Assembly: GCF_025145645.1 (NCBI RefSeq)
Contig: NZ_CP102252.1
Location: 2,170,001-2,234,000, forward strand
Origin: Alistipes senegalensis JC50
GTDB lineage: Bacteria; Bacteroidota; Bacteroidia; Bacteroidales; Rikenellaceae
Direction of reading: 5' to 3'
DNA length: 64,000 nt
The position numbers were made by a program, and so were the translations under genes. Positions within the stretch are counted from its first letter, which is position 1, and each line of letters begins with the position of its first letter. The notes below the pieces were generated by a model. The model was not told the DNA's origin and searched no databases. It saw only the letters and a list, made by a program, of their open reading frames with translations. This document shows, piece after piece, positions 41,958 through 50,483 of this stretch.

Positions 41958-44510
41958 ATGTCAAAAGCCACCAAAGCTGAAGCGCCGCAGAAAGTCAATT
42001 ATAACGATGCGGTTGCCGAGTCGAAAGTCTATTTCGACGGAGACGATCTTGCCGCCACGGTGTGGGTGAGCAAGTACGCCCTCAAAGACTCTTTCGGAAA
42101 CATTTACGAGAAGTCGCCGCGCGAGATGCACGAACGCATCGCCGGCGAGATTGCCCGGATCGAACGCAAATACCCCAATCCCCTTTCGGAGGGGGAGGCG
42201 TTCGAGCTGCTCGACCATTTCCGTTACGTCATTCCGCAGGGCGGACCGATGACCGGCATCGGCAATAATTTCCAGGTGGCGTCGCTGTCGAACTGCTTCG
42301 TGATCGGCCACAAGCATCCCGCCGACTCCTACGGCGGCATCTTCCGCATGGACGAAGAGCAGGTGCAGCTGATGAAGCGGCGCGGCGGCGTGGGGCACGA
42401 CCTCTCGCACATCCGTCCCACGGGCAGCCCGGTGCTCAACTCGGCGCTGACTTCGACGGGTATCGTGCCCTTCATGGAGCGCTATTCGAACTCCACGCGC
42501 GAGGTGGCGCAGGACGGCCGGCGCGGCGCGCTGATGCTGTCGCTGTCGATCAAGCACCCCGACGCCGAGCGGTTCATCGACGCCAAGGTCGATACGGGCA
42601 AGGTGACGGGCGCCAACGTCTCGATCAAGATCGACGACGAGTTCATGCGTGCGGCGCTCGCCGGCAAGAAATACCACCAGCAGTTCCCGATCAAGTCGGA
42701 CGCCCCTAAGTACGAACAGGACATCGACGCCAAAAAACTCTGGGAGAAGATCATCCACAATGCGTGGAAATCGGCCGAGCCGGGCGTGCTGTTCTGGGAT
42801 ACGATCATCCGCGAGAGCATCCCCGACTGCTATGCCGACGAAGGCTTCACGACGGTCTCGACCAACCCCTGCGGCGAGATTCCGCTCTGCCCCTACGACT
42901 CGTGCCGCCTGCTGGCCATGAATCTGCTGAGTTACGTGGAGAATCCCTTCAAGGCCGACGCGAAGTTCGATTTCGACAAGTTCCGCGACCATGTCGGCAA
43001 GGCGATGCACATGATGGACGACATCATCGACCTCGAATTGGAGAAGGTCGAGCTGATCATCAAGAAGATCGAGGACGACCCCGAAGACCTGGACGTGCGC
43101 CGCGTGGAACTGGAGCTGTGGAAGAAGATCCGCGAAATGGCGCAGAAGGGCCGCCGCACGGGGCTCGGCATTACGGCCGAGGGCGACATGCTCGCCGCCC
43201 TGGGGCTGCGCTACGGTACGCAGGAGGCGATGGATTTCGCCGTCGAGGTGCAGAAGACCCTCGCGCTGGCCGCTTACGGCGCGTCGGTGAAGCTGGCCGC
43301 CGAGCGCGGAGCCTTCCCGATCTACGATGCCGCCAAGGAGGCGAACAACCCGATGATCGCCCGCATCCGCGAGGCCGATCCGGCACTCTACGAGGAGATG
43401 ACGAAGGTCGGCCGCCGCAACATCGCCATGCTGACCATCGCCCCGACGGGCACCACGTCGCTCATGTCGCAGACCACGTCGGGCATCGAACCGGTGTTCC
43501 GCACGGTTTACAAGCGCCGCCGCAAGATCAACCCCTCGGACCACGACACGCATGTCGATTACGAGGACGAAACGGGCGAAAAGTTCCAGGAGTACAACGT
43601 CTACCACCACAATTTCGTGAAGTGGCTGGAGGCGAACGGATACGACACGTCGAAGCTCTCGACGATCTCCGACGCCGAACTGGACCAATGGGTCGCCGCG
43701 TCGCCCTACCACGGCGCCACGGCCAACGACATCGACTGGGTGGCCAAGGTGAAGATGCAGGGCGCCATCCAGAAGTGGGTCGATCACTCGATCTCGGTGA
43801 CGGTGAACCTGCCGAACAACGTTTCGGAGGCGCTGGTGGCCGACGTTTACCGCACGGCGTGGGAGTGCGGCTGCAAGGGCGTCACGGTCTACCGCGACGG
43901 CTGCCGCGACGGCGTGCTGCTGGAGAAGAACTCCAAGAAAAAGAAGCGCTGCGAGGGGCATCCCGGCGAGGTGCAGAAGCGTCCGAAGTCCATTCCTGCC
44001 GACATCGTGCGCTTCAAGAACGGCACCGAAGACTGGATCGCCTTCGTGGGCTTGCAGGACGGACGCCCCTACGAGGTCTTCACCGGCAAGATCGAGGAGG
44101 ATGCCATGTATATCCCGCCGAAGATCAAGAAGGGATTCATTATCAAAGTGCGCGAGGAGGACGGCACGAAACGCTACGACTTCCAGTACACCGACCGCTA
44201 CGGCTATACGAACACCATCGGCGGCATCTCGCGCCTGTTCAACGAGGAGTTCTGGAACTATGCGAAACTGATCTCGGGCGTACTGCGCCACGGCATGCCG
44301 ATCGAGAAGACCGTGTCGCTGATCGAGTCCCTGCATCTGGACAGCGAGTCGATCAACACCTGGAAGACGGGCGTATGCCGCGCGCTGAAACAGTACATCG
44401 TCGATGGCACGAAGTCCAAGGGCAAGTGCCCGAGCTGCGGTCAGGAGAACATGGCCTATCAGAACGGATGCCTGACCTGTATGTCATGCGGCTATTCCAA
44501 GTGCGGATGA
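41958..44510 (+). CDS. Adenosylcobalamin-dependent (class II) ribonucleoside-diphosphate reductase
   Basis: The 850-residue enzyme makes deoxyribonucleotides using B12. It has the first active-site Cys in SLSNCFVIGH (about residue 108), the NxCxE motif NPCGEIPLCPYDSCRLLAMN (about 304), TIAPTGTTSLMSQTTSGIEP, and a C-terminal redox Cys cluster CPSCG-CLTCMSCGYSKCG. Class II enzymes work with or without oxygen and need no small subunit. I prefer the ATG at 41958 over 41919 and 41859, since the upstream residues are not family-like. A TTG and CAATTTTG pair (41859-41890) is a weak promoter match. No cobalamin riboswitch is visible upstream. Confidence 0.93.
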   Translation: MSKATKAEAPQKVNYNDAVAESKVYFDGDDLAATVWVSKYALKDSFGNIYEKSPREMHERIAGEIARIERKYPNPLSEGEAFELLDHFRYVIPQGGPMTGIGNNFQVASLSNCFVIGHKHPADSYGGIFRMDEEQVQLMKRRGGVGHDLSHIRPTGSPVLNSALTSTGIVPFMERYSNSTREVAQDGRRGALMLSLSIKHPDAERFIDAKVDTGKVTGANVSIKIDDEFMRAALAGKKYHQQFPIKSDAPKYEQDIDAKKLWEKIIHNAWKSAEPGVLFWDTIIRESIPDCYADEGFTTVSTNPCGEIPLCPYDSCRLLAMNLLSYVENPFKADAKFDFDKFRDHVGKAMHMMDDIIDLELEKVELIIKKIEDDPEDLDVRRVELELWKKIREMAQKGRRTGLGITAEGDMLAALGLRYGTQEAMDFAVEVQKTLALAAYGASVKLAAERGAFPIYDAAKEANNPMIARIREADPALYEEMTKVGRRNIAMLTIAPTGTTSLMSQTTSGIEPVFRTVYKRRRKINPSDHDTHVDYEDETGEKFQEYNVYHHNFVKWLEANGYDTSKLSTISDAELDQWVAASPYHGATANDIDWVAKVKMQGAIQKWVDHSISVTVNLPNNVSEALVADVYRTAWECGCKGVTVYRDGCRDGVLLEKNSKKKKRCEGHPGEVQKRPKSIPADIVRFKNGTEDWIAFVGLQDGRPYEVFTGKIEEDAMYIPPKIKKGFIIKVREEDGTKRYDFQYTDRYGYTNTIGGISRLFNEEFWNYAKLISGVLRHGMPIEKTVSLIESLHLDSESINTWKTGVCRALKQYIVDGTKSKGKCPSCGQENMAYQNGCLTCMSCGYSKCG

Positions 44511-44540
44511 TCCTCCGCCGAATGGTCTGACCGGATATTC

Positions 44541-44578
44541 AGAAAAGGCCGGAAGGGTTCTCTCTTCCGGCCTTTTCT
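44541..44578 (+). terminator. Terminator after ribonucleotide reductase
   Basis: AGAAAAGGCCGGAAG (44541-44555) pairs with CTTCCGGCCTTTTCT (44564-44578). Confidence 0.88.
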
Positions 44579-44683
44579 GATCGAAAACGCTCTTTGGCTG
44601 AACTTTTGAGGCGGAAGAGAATGGTTTTTGAGAGAAATGCTGTATTTTAGCGCAGTGACAATAACTTTTTAATTTAATTAGTT

Positions 44684-45886
44684 ATGAAGAAAATTTATCT
44701 TACCTTCCTGATCGCGGCCTTCGCCTCGGCCGCATGGGCACAAGACACCCCCAAGAAGCCGAGTTTCGCGGGCTTCGTTTCCAACGGATTCTGGGACAAC
44801 TGGGAAATTTCGGTCGGTGCGGGAGCCGGTACGGCTTTCAGCAACGGCAGCAACCTCAAGTCCTTCGGCGACCGCATCGGGTTCGAAGGCAATTTCTCGC
44901 TGACGAAATGGGTGCATCCCGTCGTCGGTCTCCGGGCGCAGCTGCAAGGCGGATGGTTCAATAACTACGATCCCGAAAAGGGCAAGATGGACTGGCCGTA
45001 CATGTTCGTCCACACGGATGTGATGCTCAACGTCTCGAACTGGATCGGCGGTTACCGGGAGGATCGCGCGTGGTACGCCGTGCCGTTCGTCGGCTTCGGT
45101 TATATGGCCTCGAACTTCACGGACAAGAGCCAGCGCGACTTCGGCGCCTCCACCAATCAGGAGCTCGCCTTTACCTACGGTCTGCTCAGCAAGTTCCGCC
45201 TTTCGCCGGCCTTCGATTTCAACATCGAGCTCAAGGGTCTGCTCGCCAAGTCGGAGCTGTGCCCCGCCCAGATGAACGGACAGTATCTGCTCGGGTTCTC
45301 GGCTACGGCCGGTCTGACCTACCGCTTCAACAAGCGCAACTGGCAGCGCGGCGTGCCGGGCTATACGGCCGCCGACATCCAGGCTTTCCAGGATGCCGTG
45401 GCTGCGAGCATGGCCGCAGCGGCCGCCCTCGAAGCGCAGAACGCCCAGCTCGCCCAGCAGCTTGAGGACGCCGAGGCCAAGGCCGCCGCTGCGGATGCCG
45501 CTGCCAAAGCCGCAGCTGCCAAGGCTGCCGCCGACGCCGCAGCCGCTGCCCGGAATGCCAATACGCTGAGCCCCTATTCGATCGTGTTCTACGATTACGG
45601 CATGTCGAAGCTCACGTCCAAGGACAAGACCCGCCTCGAGCTGATGGCCGACGTTATCAAGGACGGCCCGAAGGACCGCGTTTATACCATCGTGGGCCAC
45701 GCCGACCAGCAGACGGGTACGGCAGCCGGCAACCGCCGCGTCGCCGACAACCGGGCCAAGAACGTCTACGATTATCTCGTGAAGTGCGGCGTGAACCCCA
45801 AGCAGCTGACTTACGAAGGCAAGGGCAACGAGCCGGACATCTACAAGAGCAACCAGAAGGCCAACCGCGCCGTGATCGTGAAGTAG
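44684..45886 (+). CDS. OmpA-family outer-membrane protein
   Basis: The 400-residue protein has a signal peptide (KIYLTFLIAAFASAAWAQ), an N-terminal eight-strand-like barrel domain (about 25-225) and an alanine-rich coiled-coil linker (about 230-295, repeated AAAADAAAKAAAAK). A C-terminal OmpA peptidoglycan-binding domain follows (VFYDYGMSKLTSKDKTRLELMADVI, TIVGHADQQTGTAAGNRRVADNRAKNVYDYL, LTYEGKGN). It should span the outer membrane and hold it to peptidoglycan. It is a single gene between two strong terminators, as expected for a highly expressed porin-like protein. Confidence 0.94.
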   Translation: MKKIYLTFLIAAFASAAWAQDTPKKPSFAGFVSNGFWDNWEISVGAGAGTAFSNGSNLKSFGDRIGFEGNFSLTKWVHPVVGLRAQLQGGWFNNYDPEKGKMDWPYMFVHTDVMLNVSNWIGGYREDRAWYAVPFVGFGYMASNFTDKSQRDFGASTNQELAFTYGLLSKFRLSPAFDFNIELKGLLAKSELCPAQMNGQYLLGFSATAGLTYRFNKRNWQRGVPGYTAADIQAFQDAVAASMAAAAALEAQNAQLAQQLEDAEAKAAAADAAAKAAAAKAAADAAAAARNANTLSPYSIVFYDYGMSKLTSKDKTRLELMADVIKDGPKDRVYTIVGHADQQTGTAAGNRRVADNRAKNVYDYLVKCGVNPKQLTYEGKGNEPDIYKSNQKANRAVIVK

Positions 45887-45906
45887 GTTCGGACAGGTCT
45901 CATACG

Positions 45907-45938
45907 AAAAATGCCCCTCCGTGGTGAGGGGCATTTTT
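45907..45938. terminator. Bidirectional terminator between ompA-family gene and DUF721 gene
   Basis: AAAAATGCCCCTC (45907-45919) pairs with GAGGGGCATTTTT (45926-45938), with A and T runs on both sides. It abuts the DUF721 stop at 45939. Confidence 0.92.
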
Positions 45939-46229
45939 TTATCGGATGATCACGGCGTTGACCAGCCGGACTCCCGAACGGCGGTTGATCTCCTCCCGGA
46001 GCGCCTCGCGCTGGTAGAAGAGTTCCGAACGCAGCACGCTCGACTGGATGCGCACGTAGAGGATGCGGTTTTCGAGCCGCAGTTCGGTGGTGATCTCCGC
46101 GGCGCGGTCGCCGACGATCTCGCGCCACGTGTCGGGCAGTTTGCCTTCGGCGACCTTCGCGGCGACATAGGGGCGTTTGAAGAACTCCTCCAGCAGGTCG
46201 CCCATCAGCATCGTTTTGGTCCGTCTCAT
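45939..46229 (-). CDS. DUF721 (DciA-like) protein
   Basis: The 96-residue protein fits DUF721: LLEEFFKRPYVAAKVAEGKLPDTWREIVGDRAAEIT, then LRLENRILYVRIQSSVLRSELFYQREALREEIN. In other bacteria members such as DciA load the replicative helicase; short ones like this carry only the KH-like core. Its ATG overlaps the recF stop by 4 bases (ATGA), a translational coupling commonly seen for DUF721 genes next to recF. A role in replication or repair is inferred from this pairing. Confidence 0.85.
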   Translation of the reverse strand: MRRTKTMLMGDLLEEFFKRPYVAAKVAEGKLPDTWREIVGDRAAEITTELRLENRILYVRIQSSVLRSELFYQREALREEINRRSGVRLVNAVIIR

Positions 46230-47350
46230 GATTCCGGGGTGTCGGGGTTTGCGGCCGTCCGTTCCTGCGTCACGCTACCGTCGGTCACCGTGAAGAGGGC
46301 GTAGTCGCCGCCGGCCTTGTCGAGGATCGTTTTCAGACGCGTGGGATTGCAGTCGGTGATGAGTATCTGCCCGAAAGTGTCGTCGGAGACCAGCCGGATC
46401 AGCTGCTCGACGCGCCCGGCGTCCAGCTTGTCGAAGAGGTCGTCCAGCAGCAGGATCGGCCGTTCGCCCTTGGCCTCGGCGACGATGGTGTACTGCGCCA
46501 GTTTGAGGGCGATGAGGAACGATTTCTGCTGTCCCTGCGAACCGTATTTGCGCAGGGGGTAGCCGCCGATCCGGAGCACCAGGTCGTCGCGGTGGATGCC
46601 GGCGGTGGTGAATTCGTTGACGAGGTCTTTCTGCCGGGCGGCCAGCAGCACCTCTTCGAAGGGGCGGTCGTTCAGCTCCGATTTGTAATGGAGCTCGACC
46701 TGCTCGCGGTCGCCCGAAAGAATGCGGTAATACTCCGCCGCAACGGGTTGCAGCCGCTCGGCGAACTCCTGCCGGCGGGCGTGGATGGCCTTGCCGTGCT
46801 CGCACAGCTGCATGTCGTAAATCTGAAGCATCGTCTCGTCGGGCCGCATCTTCAGCAGGCGGTTGCGCTCGGCCAGCACGGCGTTGTAGCGCATCACCGA
46901 GTTGAGGTAGGGGCGGTCCAGCTGCGAAATGAAGGCGTTGAGGTATCGGCGCCGTTCGTCCGCGGCGTCCGAGATCAGCGCGCTGTCCGCCGGCGACACG
47001 ATCACCGCGGGAATCAGCCCCACGTGGTCCGACAGCCGGTCGTACTCCTTGCCGTTGCGTTTGAGGACCTTGCCGCCCTTGCGCGAGAAGGAGCACACCA
47101 CGCCCTCGCTCTTGCCTGCGTCGGTGGCGTACTGTCCCTCCACGAGGAAGAAGTCGGCTCCGTGGCGGATGCTCTGCGCGTCGGTCATCTGCAACGACGA
47201 TTTGCACATCGACAGGTAGTAGACCGCATCCACGACGTTGGTCTTGCCCGCGCCGTTGTCGCCCACCAGACAGTTGATGCCGGGGCAGAGCGTAAGCTCC
47301 TCTTGAGCCATGTTTTTGAAATTCAGCAGCGCTATTTTTTTCAGATGCAT
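46226..47350 (-). CDS. recF: DNA replication and repair protein RecF
   Basis: The 374-residue ATPase has a Walker A motif GDNGAGKTNVVDAVYYLS near residues 30-47, the RecF/SMC signature GSQGQQKSFLIALKLAQ near 265, and Walker B PILLLDDLFDKLDAGR. RecF works with RecR (39137-39739) to load RecA at gaps. The ATG at 47350 is used because it starts LKKIALLNFKNM. The longer frame to 47416 overlaps a -7 box TACTTTTG (47362-47355). It is followed by the overlapping DUF721 gene. Confidence 0.95.
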   Translation of the reverse strand: MHLKKIALLNFKNMAQEELTLCPGINCLVGDNGAGKTNVVDAVYYLSMCKSSLQMTDAQSIRHGADFFLVEGQYATDAGKSEGVVCSFSRKGGKVLKRNGKEYDRLSDHVGLIPAVIVSPADSALISDAADERRRYLNAFISQLDRPYLNSVMRYNAVLAERNRLLKMRPDETMLQIYDMQLCEHGKAIHARRQEFAERLQPVAAEYYRILSGDREQVELHYKSELNDRPFEEVLLAARQKDLVNEFTTAGIHRDDLVLRIGGYPLRKYGSQGQQKSFLIALKLAQYTIVAEAKGERPILLLDDLFDKLDAGRVEQLIRLVSDDTFGQILITDCNPTRLKTILDKAGGDYALFTVTDGSVTQERTAANPDTPES

Positions 47351-47382
47351 AGGACAAAAGTACAAAAAATCCCGACACGACA

Positions 47383-47412
47383 TTGCACATTGTGAATAGT
47401 TTTGTATCTTTG
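47383..47412 (+). promoter_or_regulatory. Promoter of the TPR protein-ribH unit
   Basis: TTG (47383-47385), 19 bases, TATCTTTG (47405-47412), 45 bases before the ATG at 47457. Confidence 0.7.
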
Positions 47413-47456
47413 TCATCTACTATGCGCATTATAAACTAATAACACGAATAAGCAAT

Positions 47457-48140
47457 ATGGCAAAGCAGAACGTCGCCGAACAGGAAACCCTCGGCGAAGC
47501 AATGAACAAAACGGAGCTCTTTTTCGAGCAGAACGGCCGGACGATAGGGTATGTTTTCCTCGGCCTGCTCGTCCTCGCCGCGCTCGTTTTCGGCTATCGT
47601 GCGCTGATCGTTCAGCCGCGTGCCGAGAAAGCCGCCGAGATGATCTCCGAGGCACAGGTCCGTTTCGAGGGGGAGAACCCGGATTTCGAACTGGCGCTGC
47701 TGGGCGACGCCAACGGCGCGGGCTTCCTCGACGTGGTCGAGAAATACGGCTCCACGCCTTCGGGCAACCTCGCCAAGCACTACGCGGGTATCTGCTACCT
47801 GCGCACGGGCGATCTGGAGAACGCCGCGAAATACCTCGCCAAATTCTCCCATGTGAAAGGCATCCCCGGAGCGCTCATCAATGCGCAGAACTACGGTCTG
47901 CAAGGCGACATCGCCGTTGAACAGCAGGACTATGCCAAGGCCGTGAAGTTCTACGAGAAAGCCGTGAAGGCCGCCGACAACAACCTGACGGCCCCGATGT
48001 ACCTGCGCAAGGCGGGTCTTGCCGAGCAGGCTATGGGCAATTCGCAGAAGGCTGCGGCCTATTTCGAACGGATTCTGAACACCTATCCCGCCTCGATGGA
48101 GGCCCGGGAGGCTGAGAAACTGCTCGGCAGCGTAAAATAA
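47457..48140 (+). CDS. Membrane-anchored tetratricopeptide repeat protein
   Basis: The 227-residue protein has a short cytoplasmic start, one membrane segment at about 30-48 (IGYVFLGLLVLAALVFGYRAL) and then several TPR-like helices. These are HYAGICYLRTGDLENAAKYLAKF, NYGLQGDIAVEQQDYAKAVKFYEKAVKAA and LAEQAMGNSQKAAAYFERILNTYPAS. The layout resembles YfgM-type ancillary proteins of the periplasmic or secretion-linked chaperone network. It precedes ribH by 15 bases. Function is not known. Confidence 0.8.
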   Translation: MAKQNVAEQETLGEAMNKTELFFEQNGRTIGYVFLGLLVLAALVFGYRALIVQPRAEKAAEMISEAQVRFEGENPDFELALLGDANGAGFLDVVEKYGSTPSGNLAKHYAGICYLRTGDLENAAKYLAKFSHVKGIPGALINAQNYGLQGDIAVEQQDYAKAVKFYEKAVKAADNNLTAPMYLRKAGLAEQAMGNSQKAAAYFERILNTYPASMEAREAEKLLGSVK

Positions 48141-48155
48141 AAGCGGAGGAAGACG

Positions 48156-48686
48156 ATGGCGACCAAGAATCACAACCTTTCCAAATTCGACTCACCCCTG
48201 CCTTCGGCCGCGGACATGCGGTTCGGCATCGTCGTGGCCGAGTGGAACCGCGAGGTCACCGAAGCGCTGCTGGAGGGAGCCGTGCGCACGCTGCGTGCCG
48301 CAGGGTGCCCCGACATGAACATCCAGATCAAATATGTCCCCGGCACCTTCGAACTGTCGCTCGGCGCCCAGTTCTTCGCGGAATACACCGATGTCGATGC
48401 CGTTATCGCGCTGGGATGCGTTATCCAGGGCGACACGCGCCATTTCGACTTCATCTGCCAGGGCGTGACGCAGGGCATCACGCAGCTGCAAATCCAGTGG
48501 AACATGCCCATTGCTTTCGGCGTGCTGACGGTCAACGACATGCAACAGGCTCTCGACCGCTGCGGCGGCCGTCACGGCAACAAGGGCGACGAAGCGGCTG
48601 CCACGGCTATCAATATGGTCAAGTTGCAGATCGACATGGAGGCGGCCTCTCCGGATCACGAACCGGACCGGCGCAACATCAACTGA
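48156..48686 (+). CDS. ribH: 6,7-dimethyl-8-ribityllumazine synthase
   Basis: The 176-residue enzyme makes the riboflavin precursor from 5-amino-6-ribitylaminouracil and dihydroxybutanone phosphate. It has FGIVVAEWNREVTEALLEGA, KYVPGTFELSLGAQF, VDAVIALGCVIQGDTRHFDFICQGVTQGI with the catalytic His, and PIAFGVLTVND. Length and motifs fit the icosahedral lumazine synthases. It is second in an operon after the TPR protein and ends with a strong terminator. No other rib gene is near. Confidence 0.95.
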   Translation: MATKNHNLSKFDSPLPSAADMRFGIVVAEWNREVTEALLEGAVRTLRAAGCPDMNIQIKYVPGTFELSLGAQFFAEYTDVDAVIALGCVIQGDTRHFDFICQGVTQGITQLQIQWNMPIAFGVLTVNDMQQALDRCGGRHGNKGDEAAATAINMVKLQIDMEAASPDHEPDRRNIN

Positions 48687-48724
48687 AAAAAAGAGAGAGT
48701 CCTTCGCGGCTCTCTCTTTTTTTA
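48687..48724. terminator. Bidirectional terminator after ribH
   Basis: AAAAAAAGAGAGAG (48687-48700) pairs with CTCTCTCTTTTTTT (48711-48724). It overlaps the stop of the convergent sodium symporter gene. Confidence 0.9.
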
Positions 48725-50071
48725 GAACAGTCCCAGATTGTCGAGGAAGATCAGCAGCAGCACCGCCGGGCAGATGTAGCGCAGCAGGAAGATGAATACG
48801 TCGTAGATGCGGAATTTCAGCTCTCCGTCGTTCGAAATCTGCCCTTTGAGCACCTTTTGGTCGAGTCGCCAGCCGACGAAGATGCAGGTGAAGAATCCGC
48901 CTGCGGGAAGCAGGATGTTGGCCGTGAGGAAGTCGAGCGAATCGAAGACGCTGAGCCCGAAGATCCGCCAGCCGTCCAGCAAGCCCAGCGACAGCGACGC
49001 CACGGCGGCCAGCGCCATGCAGGACCCGGTCGTGGCCCATGCCGCGGCGCGGCGGCTCATGTGCCACTCTTCGTGCATGTAGGCCGTGATCACCTCGTGC
49101 AGCGAGATGGTCGAGGTGAGGGCCGCGACGACCAGCAGCAGGAAGAACACCGATGACCAAACCATGCTCAGCGGCATCGAGTTGAAGATGCCCGGCAGGG
49201 TGATGAACACGAGCGACGGCCCTGACGAGGGCTCGATGCCCACGCTGAAGACCGCCGGGAAGATCACCACGCCGGCCAATATGGCTACCAGCGTGTCGAG
49301 GATCGTGACGTTGAGCGCCGTGTGGCGCAGGTTGGTGTCGGGCTTGAAATAGGAGGCGTAGGTGACCATCGTGCCGATGCCGATCGAGAGCGAGAAGAAC
49401 GCCTGCCCCAGCGCCACGAGCACCGTAGAAGGAGTCACCTTCGAGAAGTCGGGCCGGAAGAGGAACCGGACGCCTTCGCCGCCGCCCGGCATCAGCAGCG
49501 AGTGGATCGACAGCGCGATCAGGATCACGAACAGCAGCGGCATCAGCACCTTGGCCGAGCGTTCGATGCCCTTCTGCACGCCCATCGTGATAACGAAATG
49601 CGTCGCCAGCACGAACAGCGAGGTGTAGACCACGGGCCGCCACGGGTTGCGGATAAAGGTCTCGAAAACGGTTTTGTACTCCTCGGCGGAGCTGTATTCC
49701 GCCAGACTGCCCGTCAGCGAATGCACCATGTATTCGGCGGTCCATCCCGACACCACGAAATAGAAGCCCAGGATCAGGAACGCCGCCACGACGCCGTTGT
49801 AGCCCAGGAAGCTCCATTTGGGATCGAGGGCCCGGTAGGCGCCCACGGCGTTGCGGTGCGAGGCGCGTCCGACCGAGAATTCGGCCACCATGATCGGCAG
49901 CCCCAGCAGCAGCACGCAGCCGATGTAAATCAGCAGAAAGGCTCCGCCGCCGTTGTCGCCGGCCACGTAGGGAAACCGCCAGATGTTTCCCAGCCCCACG
50001 GAACTACCTGCCGCGACGAGCACGGCGCTCAGTTTGCCACCCAGCGTGGCACGACCCTGTGAATGGTGCAT
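48722..50071 (-). CDS. Sodium-dependent neurotransmitter:symporter family transporter
   Basis: The 449-residue membrane protein has the NSS start signature LSAVLVAAGSSVGLGNIWRFPYVAGDNGGGAFLLIY, with the unwound first helix that binds Na+ and substrate. About eleven to twelve membrane segments follow, including FLILGFYFVVSGWTAEY, VALGQAFFSLSIGIGTMVTYASY and VFFLLLVVAALTSTISLHEV. LeuT-type members import amino acids with sodium. The ATG at 50071 leads directly into the first segment. The substrate is not visible. Confidence 0.92.
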   Translation of the reverse strand: MHHSQGRATLGGKLSAVLVAAGSSVGLGNIWRFPYVAGDNGGGAFLLIYIGCVLLLGLPIMVAEFSVGRASHRNAVGAYRALDPKWSFLGYNGVVAAFLILGFYFVVSGWTAEYMVHSLTGSLAEYSSAEEYKTVFETFIRNPWRPVVYTSLFVLATHFVITMGVQKGIERSAKVLMPLLFVILIALSIHSLLMPGGGEGVRFLFRPDFSKVTPSTVLVALGQAFFSLSIGIGTMVTYASYFKPDTNLRHTALNVTILDTLVAILAGVVIFPAVFSVGIEPSSGPSLVFITLPGIFNSMPLSMVWSSVFFLLLVVAALTSTISLHEVITAYMHEEWHMSRRAAAWATTGSCMALAAVASLSLGLLDGWRIFGLSVFDSLDFLTANILLPAGGFFTCIFVGWRLDQKVLKGQISNDGELKFRIYDVFIFLLRYICPAVLLLIFLDNLGLF

Positions 50072-50092
50072 GGCTAATCCTGTTTATATAAA

Positions 50093-50126
50093 GGTATGCG
50101 CGCACGCGGAGGCGTGCGCGCATACC
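50093..50126 (-). terminator. Terminator after folB
   Basis: A 15-bp perfect stem GGTATGCGCGCACGC (50093-50107) / GCGTGCGCGCATACC (50112-50126) with loop GGAG, followed on the minus strand by TTTATATAAA. It is 2 bases beyond the folB stop and upstream of the symporter gene. Confidence 0.85.
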
Positions 50127-50128
50127 CG

Positions 50129-50482
50129 TTATTTCTCCAATACGACGCTGACCCGTTCGAGCTTGCCGCCCAGCGGCGGGGCCAGTTTCGAGACCGTGCA
50201 TTTTACGTGCCGGACCTGCCCGAAAGCGGCGTAGACCGCTTCGATGATGTTCATCGCCACACGTTCGATCGTGCGCTGCGTGATGCGCATTTGCAGGCTC
50301 ACGACCTCGTAGACCGTGAGGTAGTTGACCGCCTTTTCGACATTGTCTTCCGCGGCCACGTCGCCCAGTTCGGCCGTGATCTCCAGATCGACCGTAAAGC
50401 GGTTGCCGACCTTGCGCTCCAGTTCGTAACAGCCGTGCAGCGCCCGGAACTCCATGCGTCGGAGGACGATACGATACTCCAT
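50129..50482 (-). CDS. folB: Dihydroneopterin aldolase
   Basis: The 117-residue protein fits FolB: IVLRRMEFRALHGCYELERKVGNRFTVDLEI with the conserved Glu, NYLTVYEVV near residue 52, TIERVAMNIIEAVY with the catalytic-site Glu, and KCTVSKLAPPLGG near the end. It cleaves dihydroneopterin to 6-hydroxymethyl-dihydropterin in folate synthesis. Its start is 1 base after the tyrS stop, so it is cotranscribed with tyrS. It ends at a 15-bp hairpin. Confidence 0.92.
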   Translation of the reverse strand: MEYRIVLRRMEFRALHGCYELERKVGNRFTVDLEITAELGDVAAEDNVEKAVNYLTVYEVVSLQMRITQRTIERVAMNIIEAVYAAFGQVRHVKCTVSKLAPPLGGKLERVSVVLEK

Positions 50483-50483
50483 G

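Noticed and set aside
45466..45560. Alanine-rich repetitive stretch in the OmpA-family gene as a DNA repeat
   Set aside because: The GCC/GCT/GCA runs encode a coiled-coil linker and vary in codon choice. There is no exact tandem unit.
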